Positions 1 through 5,072 of a stretch of DNA of 5,072 bases are shown in pieces. Source of the DNA: an uncultured euryarchaeote (GTDB taxonomy: Archaea > Thermoplasmatota > Poseidoniia > Poseidoniales > Thalassarchaeaceae); the NCBI GenBank assembly GCA_937901365.1, contig CALCEF010000230.1, positions 1-5,072 on the forward strand. Direction: 5' to 3'. The position numbers were made by a program, and so were the translations under genes. Each line of letters starts with the position of its first letter. The stretch's first letter is position 1. Below the pieces are notes generated by a model, which did not search any database, had not been told where the DNA came from, and worked only from the letters and a program-made list of their open reading frames with translations.

Positions 1-2916
1 TGTAACACCCTCACAATCGAATGGACCCAAATTCAACCACGGTTCGCTTGAGATCATCTCGGTCCAACTGTCATTGATGGTTAGTTTCCAAGTCGTTTCA
101 ATCTCTAGGACTGAGTCAGTGGAAATATTCACAAAAGTTTGCAGGAAGAGGGCATCTGATGTCGCGTTTAGAATCTGAACCGTTTCGATTGGTAATACTG
201 AAATTTGACCAGCACGATTGACCATTTCATCGATTAAATCATTGCAATTTTGATCTATACCATCCCAAACTTCTGTTGCATTGGGATGAATGCTTGAATC
301 ATTGTCTTGGCAATCTTCGAACCAACGGAAACCATCGCCATCAGAATCTGGATCGGGTATGAGTGGGTTGGTAAATGTGACATTTAGTTCAACGCCGTCG
401 TCAAGGCCATCATCGTCAGTATCGTTGTCAAATGGGTCGGTTAGATGTACATTATACTCATCTAAATCGAGTAAACCATCGATGTCAGAATCGAGGCCGA
501 TGTAGTCCTCATCGATCAAATCATCACAATCATTGTCGATTCCATCTAGAATCTCAGGCATTGATGGGTTAATCCAAGGGTCAGATTCATTGCAATCTTG
601 GAACCAATACCAACCATCTTCGTCAGCATCGGCATCAGGGACCAAGGGATTCGTACCATGAATCAAAACTTCATCTCCATCGGTTAGGTTGTCACCATCT
701 GTATCTGGATTGGTCCAATTGGTACCATAAATGTGGTATTCCGGATAATCGGGGATATTGTCATTGTCTGAATCTGTGACGTTGAAACCCTCATCCCAAA
801 GATCATTGCAATTGTCATCAATTCCATTGAGCAATTCAAACATTCCAGGATGAATCTGAGCGTTGCTGTCGTTACAGTCTTGGAACCAATACCAAGAATC
901 TGCATCTGCATCCTGATCAAATACCAATGGATCGCTGCCAAAGAAAAGAACCTCTTGGGCATCCGTTAGACCATCACCATCGGTGTCGTTGGATAGAGGA
1001 TTTGTTCCATACAAATTGACTTCAAGGCCGTCGAGCAAGGTATCATTGTCACTGTCTGCATCGAGAGGATCAGTATTGGTGACCATGATCTCTGTATAGT
1101 CTGTCAAATCATCATCATCGGTATCGATGTCATAGGGATCTGTCCCGTATACATCGGTCTCATTGTCGTTGGTCAATCCATCTCCATCGCTGTCCAATAC
1201 CGTGGGGACACCATGAATGACGAGTTCCCAATCGTTCCAGGTTCCAGTATCGCCATTTCCATCGTCTTCGACCTTGAGTGTCCAATTTCCTGCCGACTGC
1301 TCGTCCCAATTGTGAACTGTAGAAAACATCCAATCGCGATAATTGTTGTTGGAATCACTCTGTTTCTGAGCCAATGTACTCTCAGTACCTGATGGTGAGG
1401 TGAGGGTGATAACCAAATCTCCTCTGTAGACGTGATCTATGTCAACATAGACTTCGACGTGTTCGACTTTCAGTCCATCGTTAATGGTCACCGTATCGCT
1501 CACGCCTTGTGGGGAATTGTCTGGAATTGCGGTGTTGATTGTGCGAGTATTGCTTGTAATGTTAATCGCTTGATCTACCAGTGTCCAATTCTCTGTGAGG
1601 GCCACAGCATGGCCGGCATCAACGGCTCCAAATCCATACTTGTGAGATACATCATGACCAGCTCCATTCACATTCCAAGAATTATCACTCGGGTCGTTTT
1701 GTCTAGCGCTGTGTACCAGTATATGTTGCACATCACGCCAAGTCAAATTGGCATTGGCCTCAAGCATCAGGGCGATGACACCACTGGCCAATGGAGTTGC
1801 GGATGATGTACCGCCGAAATTATCGGTATAATCGTTGTTTGTGTATCCTGCTGAACCTTCAATATCAGTGGTGGTGATGCCTTCGCCCGATCCATCACTG
1901 TGGGCTGCAACCAAGATGTTTGCACCGGGTTCTGCATACCAGGTTTGATCCCCTTGGTGTGTGATGGCGGTCACTGCAATTGTTTGACGAGCATTGGCAT
2001 ATCCGTCCTTATTGGAATCATCATCGTCATCCAACCCATTGCCCGCAGCCCATGTGATGATGTTCCCAAGTCCACCCCGCCCATTGGCAACGTCGTCTTC
2101 AAACGCAGCGATTGTCAATGGCCCCGGAGCTTCCAAAGTACTACCATCGTCACTTGGACCCCATGAATTACTGTAAATGTCAATGACTTGGTTTTCGTGA
2201 CTGAGTGCGTCGGCTTCCATGGAATCTGGTGTATTGCAAGCGATGAGCAACAACCCGGCAAGATTGGCATCTGGTGCCGCACCACTCACCCCCACACCAT
2301 TGTTTCCTGTCGCAGCTGAAACACCCGCCGCAGCAGTACCATGGGCATTCCAATTGGAAGGTGAAGGGTTGCCGTCATCCCCACAATAATCGTAATCGTT
2401 GGTTGAATCATAATTCGTTGACAAATCAGGGTGATCCCAATCCAAACCATCATCGACGATTCCAATGGTCACACCTGTACCTTGGTAGGAAGCCCATGCG
2501 CCGGTTAAATTTGCATCTTCTCCTGAAAGACCGCCGCTTGTTTGTCCCGTGTTTTCCAAGTGCCACTGGTCGCCAAATTTCGGATCATTTGGTGTCCAAC
2601 GCACCTCCTGTTGGCGCTCAACTTCAGGACAAGCGATTTCGATCCGATTGTTCTCTAGCCACAGTTTGATTTCAGAAGGATTGGCTTCAACCAACCATGC
2701 ATTCGGAAGATGTGGTGCCTCTTTGCCCATTGGATGATGACTGACAACCAACCAACTACCATCATGAGGTGGCCATTCAGCACAGCGGGAAAATGCGTAT
2801 TGGACCGCTGTTGAATACTCAGAAAGATAATCCGTTTCTTCGTAAACCTCAGTTGCAGAAACGATGGGAGAAAGGCTGGCGAAAATCATCACCATCGCCA
2901 GACCCAGCCACTTCAT
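1..2916 (-). CDS. Secreted kexin/furin-like S8 serine protease with P domain and TSP3/MopE repeat stalk (C-terminus cut by window edge)
   Basis: Predicted exported, calcium-dependent endopeptidase; 972 residues lie in the window and the frame is still open at base 1. Residue numbers count from the ATG at 2916. Residues 1-21 are a signal peptide (MKWLGLAMVMIF, then SPIVSA). Residues 22 to about 106 look like a propeptide, with Cys45 and Cys96 as a possible disulphide. The S8 catalytic domain spans about 110-440: Asp155 (GIVDDGLD), His192 (NAHGTAAAG), oxyanion Asn293 (AAGNG), Ser371 (GGTSSATP). PNDPKFGDQWHL, NSWGPSDDG, DGYAN and NLTWRDVQHILV closely resemble furin/Kex2, and the S1 acids Asp257 and Asp304 are kept, so cleavage after Arg/Lys is inferred. 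The P (Homo B) domain is about 468-568 (YRGDLVITLTSPSGT, NWDEQSAGNWTL). Residues 575-897 are acidic TSP3-like and MopE-like repeats, then a partial tail of unknown fold. An in-frame ATG at 2931 (five residues longer, MALRA) is an alternative start; neither has a clear Shine-Dalgarno site. Family certain; substrate unknown. Confidence 0.93.
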   Translation of the reverse strand, partial: MKWLGLAMVMIFASLSPIVSATEVYEETDYLSEYSTAVQYAFSRCAEWPPHDGSWLVVSHHPMGKEAPHLPNAWLVEANPSEIKLWLENNRIEIACPEVERQQEVRWTPNDPKFGDQWHLENTGQTSGGLSGEDANLTGAWASYQGTGVTIGIVDDGLDWDHPDLSTNYDSTNDYDYCGDDGNPSPSNWNAHGTAAAGVSAATGNNGVGVSGAAPDANLAGLLLIACNTPDSMEADALSHENQVIDIYSNSWGPSDDGSTLEAPGPLTIAAFEDDVANGRGGLGNIITWAAGNGLDDDDDSNKDGYANARQTIAVTAITHQGDQTWYAEPGANILVAAHSDGSGEGITTTDIEGSAGYTNNDYTDNFGGTSSATPLASGVIALMLEANANLTWRDVQHILVHSARQNDPSDNSWNVNGAGHDVSHKYGFGAVDAGHAVALTENWTLVDQAINITSNTRTINTAIPDNSPQGVSDTVTINDGLKVEHVEVYVDIDHVYRGDLVITLTSPSGTESTLAQKQSDSNNNYRDWMFSTVHNWDEQSAGNWTLKVEDDGNGDTGTWNDWELVIHGVPTVLDSDGDGLTNDNETDVYGTDPYDIDTDDDDLTDYTEIMVTNTDPLDADSDNDTLLDGLEVNLYGTNPLSNDTDGDGLTDAQEVLFFGSDPLVFDQDADADSWYWFQDCNDSNAQIHPGMFELLNGIDDNCNDLWDEGFNVTDSDNDNIPDYPEYHIYGTNWTNPDTDGDNLTDGDEVLIHGTNPLVPDADADEDGWYWFQDCNESDPWINPSMPEILDGIDNDCDDLIDEDYIGLDSDIDGLLDLDEYNVHLTDPFDNDTDDDGLDDGVELNVTFTNPLIPDPDSDGDGFRWFEDCQDNDSSIHPNATEVWDGIDQNCNDLIDEMVNRAGQISVLPIETVQILNATSDALFLQTFVNISTDSVLEIETTWKLTINDSWTEMISSEPWLNLGPFDCEGVT
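226..354 (-). repeat. MopE-type putative metal-binding repeat, copy 3
   Basis: A 43-residue unit (residues 855-897) begins DPDSDGDGF, carries WFEDCQDND and SIHPNATE, and ends DGIDQNCNDLIDE. Cysteines are at 869 and 891, again 22 apart. It starts 282 bases from copy 2. After it the sequence changes to a non-repetitive, probably beta-rich segment (from VNRAGQISVL) that runs out of the window. Confidence 0.87.
355..492 (-). repeat. Two TSP3-like acidic repeats (T7-T8) of the protease
   Basis: Two 23-codon units encode residues 809-854 after a five-residue linker (DYIGL, 493-507). They start DSDIDGLLD and DTDDDGLDD and end with TDPFDN and TNPLIP. The arrangement linker-repeat-repeat-MopE is the same as in the preceding module, with identical unit lengths. 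Confidence 0.85.
508..636 (-). repeat. MopE-type putative metal-binding repeat, copy 2
   Basis: A 43-residue unit (residues 761-803) begins DADADEDG, carries WYWFQDCNES, and ends DGIDNDCDDLIDE, the closest of the three copies to the family consensus. Cysteines are at 775 and 797. By hand count it matches copy 1 at 27 of 43 residues. It starts exactly 282 bases from copy 1. Confidence 0.88.
637..774 (-). repeat. Two TSP3-like acidic repeats (T5-T6) of the protease
   Basis: Two 23-codon units encode residues 715-760, after a five-residue linker (GFNVT, 775-789) that follows MopE copy 1. They start DSDNDNIPD and DTDGDNLTD and end with TNWTNP and TNPLVP. The second unit is a better match to the repeat consensus than the first. 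Two N-glycosylation-type sequons (NWT, NLT) lie inside the pair, with a third (NVT) in the linker. Confidence 0.85.
790..918 (-). repeat. MopE-type putative metal-binding repeat, copy 1
   Basis: A 43-residue unit (residues 667-709) begins DQDADAD, carries YWFQDCND, then IHPG, and ends NGIDDNCNDLWDE. This matches the known pattern DCND...hPGA.E...DGIDNDCDG..DE of the MopE putative metal-binding family. Its two cysteines (681 and 703) are 22 residues apart, a spacing shared by all three copies. Bases 879-895 are identical to 597-613 in copy 2. Confidence 0.87.
919..1194 (-). repeat. Four tandem TSP3-like acidic repeats (T1-T4) of the protease
   Basis: Four contiguous units of exactly 23 codons (69 bases) encode residues 575-666. 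Each starts with a D-[ST]-D-x-D calcium-loop motif and ends with a [GN]-T/S-[DN]-P-[LY] turn. Unit starts read DSDGDGLTD, DTDDDDLTD, DSDNDTLLD and DTDGDGLTD. The pattern is that of thrombospondin type 3 / EF-hand-like calcium loops; calcium binding is inferred from the family. They join the P domain to the first MopE unit, presumably as a rigid spacer. Confidence 0.88.
2854..2916 (-). other. Signal peptide of the kexin-like protease
   Basis: The first 21 residues have a short basic n-region (MKW), a hydrophobic core (LGLAMVMIFASL) and a small-residue c-region ending in VSA, so signal peptidase I would likely cut before TEVYEE. This predicts Sec export of the whole protease and its repeat stalk. 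If translation starts at 2931, the n-region becomes MALRAMKW, still compatible with a signal peptide. There is no lipobox Cys at the cleavage point. Confidence 0.8.
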
Positions 2917-2962
2917 GGCCCGTAGGGCCATGACTTGGTTATTGAAACCATGTTTGTGGCGT

Positions 2963-4219
2963 TCAATTGGAAAGGAAGTCTTGGACCGCTGCTTCAACTT
3001 CGGAATCGGCCATCAATCGGCGCTGACTCTTGGCAACTTCAAACAGATGCGCGACCAATTCATCACTCACCTCATGTCCATGCTGCTCAAGCCACCAAAC
3101 GATGTTTGAGCGGCCGCTCATGTGGCCGATTCGAATGATTTGTTGTAGACCGTAATCCTGAGCAGGTACGCCGGAATATACGCGATCAGCAAGCCAATGA
3201 TCTCCTTTCTTCATCGCTTTAATCACAGCGCTGGCGTGAACCCCGGTTCCAGTTTCGAAGGCGTCTTCTCCAAAAACAGGATAATTCCTAGGCAATGCAA
3301 CTTCAACGTAGTCATGCGCTTTCTGCATGTATTCATTGAGGAGCGTTAAGTCATTTTCAATGACACCCATCAGACTCAGATTGACCAGAGTTTGATCCAA
3401 CGGAGCATTTCCTGCACGTTCACCAACACCCAGTGCGGTTCCATGAATGACATCTGCACCCGCTTCAGCGGCTGCTAGATTGTTGGCTACACCCAAACCA
3501 CGATCTTGATGGCCATGCCAATTCACTTCGATGTCACGGCGTTTGACACCCGCATCTGGGATGACCTCCTCTTGGACGAAGGTGAGGAGTTGCTTGACCC
3601 CATTTGGAGTAACGTGCCCACAGGTGTCACAAACACAGATTCGGTCTGCACCAAGTTCAATTGCGCGAGTGTAAACTTCCTTGATTTCCTCGGGCTTCGA
3701 CCGGGTTGTATCTTCAGTGACAAACATAACTGGAATATCATTGTCAACTGCGAACGATACTGCTTTCTCAGCCGTACTGAGGATTCTTTCCATGGTCCAA
3801 TTTTCTGCGAATTGACGAATGGGGCTGGTTCCAAGGAAAGCACTTGCCTGGATTTGCATCTCATGTTTTGCTTGTAAATCGACGAGAGGTTCGATGTCAG
3901 AAACAACCGTTCTGACCGCGCAACCCGGCCTGATGCTGTAGTCATTTTCGACAATATGCGATAACATCGCATCGATGTGATTGACGTGGAATGGACCGGC
4001 CCCTGGGAGTCCGAGATCGACTTTTTGGACTCCGAGTCGTTCCATGTAAGACAAGAGCTCGATTTTTTGTTCAATCGTGGGGTTTCGAGCACTTGGGCTT
4101 TGCAAACCGTCCCGCAATGTTTCATCATCAAACCAAATATCATGGGGGTGATTTGCGGGGTTTCTGTTGAATTCATAGTCAACAATATTCCAATCATAAA
4201 TCAGGTCGCTTTCCTGCAT
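2963..4219 (-). CDS. LeuA-family DRE-TIM metallolyase (2-isopropylmalate/homocitrate synthase-like)
   Basis: Predicted cytosolic, divalent-metal-dependent enzyme that condenses acetyl-CoA with a 2-oxoacid; exact substrate unresolved. The 418-residue protein begins with a TIM barrel. The signature DETLRDGLQSPS supplies Arg36, metal ligand Asp37 and Gln40. Strand motifs include TEDTTRS, ICVCDTCGHVTPNG and the metal-binding WHGH (His235, His237). GVGERAGNAPLDQ (about 265-277) is the synthase signature, with Glu267 and Arg268. FETGTGVHASAVIK and GHMSGRSNIVWWL form the post-barrel subdomains. The protein ends shortly afterwards, so the roughly 120-residue leucine-binding regulatory domain of classical LeuA is absent. 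LRDGLQ, rather than the usual LRDGEQ, recalls HMG-CoA lyase, but the GERAGN motif argues for a synthase. The ATG at 4219 is preferred because AGGTGG lies 5 bases upstream; a GTG at 4228, just after an in-frame TAG, is the only longer start. It sits 51 bases after ctaB and 46 before the protease. Confidence 0.88.
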   Translation of the reverse strand: MQESDLIYDWNIVDYEFNRNPANHPHDIWFDDETLRDGLQSPSARNPTIEQKIELLSYMERLGVQKVDLGLPGAGPFHVNHIDAMLSHIVENDYSIRPGCAVRTVVSDIEPLVDLQAKHEMQIQASAFLGTSPIRQFAENWTMERILSTAEKAVSFAVDNDIPVMFVTEDTTRSKPEEIKEVYTRAIELGADRICVCDTCGHVTPNGVKQLLTFVQEEVIPDAGVKRRDIEVNWHGHQDRGLGVANNLAAAEAGADVIHGTALGVGERAGNAPLDQTLVNLSLMGVIENDLTLLNEYMQKAHDYVEVALPRNYPVFGEDAFETGTGVHASAVIKAMKKGDHWLADRVYSGVPAQDYGLQQIIRIGHMSGRSNIVWWLEQHGHEVSDELVAHLFEVAKSQRRLMADSEVEAAVQDFLSN

Positions 4220-4222
4220 TCG

Positions 4223-4230
4223 CTCCACCT
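4223..4230 (-). promoter_or_regulatory. Shine-Dalgarno-like site of the LeuA-family gene
   Basis: The minus strand reads AGGTGGAG just before the ATG at 4219, with AGGTGG ending 5 bases from the start codon. This favours the ATG over the GTG at 4228, which lies inside the motif itself. The protease gene has no comparable site, so start signals differ within this cluster. Confidence 0.5.
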
Positions 4231-4243
4231 ATCGCACCACGTG

Positions 4244-4263
4244 CACCACCCGAAGGGGTGGTG
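4244..4263 (-). promoter_or_regulatory. Perfect 8-bp hairpin in the gap between ctaB and the LeuA-family gene
   Basis: CACCACCC and GGGTGGTG are perfect inverted repeats separated by a 4-base loop (CTTC on the minus strand). The stem is GC-rich and sits 8 bases after the ctaB-like stop codon and 24 bases before the downstream ATG. No U-tract follows, so it is a poor intrinsic terminator. It could stabilise the 3' end of the upstream message or affect translation of the downstream gene. Function is inference. Confidence 0.5.
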
Positions 4264-4270
4264 GGGTGTA

Positions 4271-5072
4271 TCAATCCGACGCTGATGAGGATACGGAACG
4301 GGGCTTTTTCTGATGATTCTTTGAAAGAATCCTAAACATGACCAAAACAAGGAACAAAATTGTCAATTCAGGGCTGAATAAGACGCAAACGAGTGAGATG
4401 AACATCAATGCTAGATAAGAAATCGAGGTGAAGAAGGAATGTGCCGCAGAGGGGATTCTACCATCGGCATCACGCGGCTCATGTATGTCGATTGAAATGA
4501 CCGATTGATTATACCATATACCAAGAACAAGAACGATGAGTGTGTATAGGTATGCAGCGAGTTCACCCACCTCTGCAGGGTTCAACCAAGGCATTGCTGC
4601 AATACCAATCAGAATTAGAGCATAAACTCGCATCTCAATCATCGTTCGATGAGGACCATGTACCCATGGCATCATCGGTATTCCGGCTTCTTTGTACTGA
4701 TCACTTCGATACAATGCTAGAGCCCAGAAATGCGGAGGTGTCCACAAGAAAATCAGCGAAAACATGAGCCAAGGAAGAAAACTGCCTAAATCGAATGGAT
4801 TGGAAATCGAGGCCGCATCACCCATCGCAGCTGCCCAACCGACCAATGGAGGTGTCGCTCCAGCGATGCCTCCAATGACAATGTTTTGGACACTTCTACG
4901 CTTCAGCCAAAGGGTGTATATGAAGACGTAAAACAGGATGCTGAAAGCCGCCCAAAATGCTGCGACTTCATTGGCGAATTCGATGAGCCAAAGCGTGCCG
5001 GAAAGGGAAAGGAAAAACGCCCACATGAGGCCCGCCTTTGGTGAGATTACCCCTCTGGCAATAGCACGATTT
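4271..5072 (-). CDS. ctaB: Protohaem IX farnesyltransferase (haem O synthase), N-terminus cut by window edge
   Basis: Integral membrane UbiA-type prenyltransferase that adds farnesyl to protohaem IX to give haem O, used directly or via haem A in haem-copper oxidases. The frame is open to the right edge, giving about 266 residues. NRAIARGVISPKAGL continues upstream of the ATG at 5026 and matches the family's NRP-x-A-x-G-x-ISP segment, so that ATG is internal. The first Asp-rich motif and first membrane helix are missing (probably 30-70 residues). Visible family motifs are GGIAGATPPLVGWAA, LWTPPHFWALAL and YRSDQYKEAGIPMMP, the second conserved Asp-containing motif. About eight hydrophobic segments are present, and the protein ends in a basic then Ser-rich tail (KNHQKKPRSVSSSASD). 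It is the most upstream gene of the cluster. Its presence implies aerobic respiration; the oxidase genes would be expected to the right. Family assignment is firm; haem O versus a close prenyltransferase rests on the motifs. Confidence 0.92.
   Translation of the reverse strand, partial: NRAIARGVISPKAGLMWAFFLSLSGTLWLIEFANEVAAFWAAFSILFYVFIYTLWLKRRSVQNIVIGGIAGATPPLVGWAAAMGDAASISNPFDLGSFLPWLMFSLIFLWTPPHFWALALYRSDQYKEAGIPMMPWVHGPHRTMIEMRVYALILIGIAAMPWLNPAEVGELAAYLYTLIVLVLGIWYNQSVISIDIHEPRDADGRIPSAAHSFFTSISYLALMFISLVCVLFSPELTILFLVLVMFRILSKNHQKKPRSVSSSASD

Noticed and set aside
226..1194. Periodic repeats that might suggest a CRISPR array or DNA tandem repeat element
   Set aside because: The period is a multiple of three, the reading frame is open throughout, and conservation follows amino acids, so this is a protein repeat. 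There are no identical short repeats with unique spacers.
684..1358. Minus-strand open frames of 92 and 61 codons within the repeat region
   Set aside because: They are out of frame with the continuous protease reading frame; their Met/Ile/Thr-rich sequence is what frame-shifted GAT/GAC-rich repeats give.
1432..2669. Several plus-strand open frames of 60-131 codons opposite the protease
   Set aside because: They lie antisense to the catalytic and P domains, have low-complexity translations without motifs, and are explained by the composition of the real gene.
2917..2962. Promoter between the LeuA-family gene and the protease
   Set aside because: I could not identify a convincing TATA/BRE or -35/-10 pair in this short gap; AT-rich stretches there are too weak to call.
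3523..4197. A 224-codon open frame on the minus strand
   Set aside because: It overlaps the LeuA-family gene in another frame, and its translation is Ser/Lys-rich with no family motif, whereas the overlapping frame carries all the catalytic motifs.
4244..4263. Intrinsic terminator after the ctaB-like gene
   Set aside because: The hairpin is strong but no T-tract follows on the minus strand; the following bases are GC-rich and lead straight into the next gene's ribosome site.
4271..5026. Complete 251-residue farnesyltransferase starting at the ATG at 5026
   Set aside because: The frame continues upstream to the window edge with a conserved family segment (NRAIARGVISP), so that ATG is internal and the gene is truncated by the window.

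Overview
The window holds three protein-coding genes, all on the minus strand. They fill almost all of it and run in the order (transcription from right to left) ctaB-like haem farnesyltransferase, then a LeuA-family acyltransferase, then a large secreted kexin/furin-like protease. The first and last are cut by the window edges. The gaps are only about 46-51 bases each, so the three may be co-transcribed. I saw no RNA gene, mobile element, CRISPR array or convincing intrinsic terminator.

Region 4271-5072 encodes a membrane-bound protohaem IX farnesyltransferase (CtaB/COX10/CyoE family) missing its N-terminus. It makes haem O for a haem-copper terminal oxidase, so the organism probably respires oxygen. 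Region 2963-4219 encodes a complete 418-residue DRE-TIM metallolyase of the 2-isopropylmalate/homocitrate synthase type. It has no C-terminal leucine-binding regulatory domain. Region 1-2916 encodes at least 972 residues of an exported subtilase. Its parts, in order, are a signal peptide, a propeptide, an S8 catalytic domain strongly resembling eukaryotic furin/kexin, a P (Homo B) domain, and a long acidic stalk of thrombospondin type 3-like calcium-binding repeats interleaved with MopE-type Cys-containing repeats. The C-terminus lies beyond the left edge.

The most striking observation is the architecture of the protease. The kexin-type catalytic core keeps the acidic S1-pocket residues that give basic P1 specificity in furin and Kex2. 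It is followed by a supermodule of exactly 94 residues (282 bases: two 23-residue acidic repeats, a 5-residue linker and one 43-residue MopE unit) repeated in strict register.

The organism cannot be fixed from this window. Intermediate GC, short gaps, weak or absent Shine-Dalgarno sites, a secreted subtilase with acidic repeats and dense N-glycosylation sequons, and an aerobic haem pathway would fit a marine planktonic archaeon such as Poseidoniales (Marine Group II). A bacterium with similar surface proteins (for example Myxococcota or relatives) is not excluded. The organism assignment is inference; the domain calls rest on motifs read directly from the translation.
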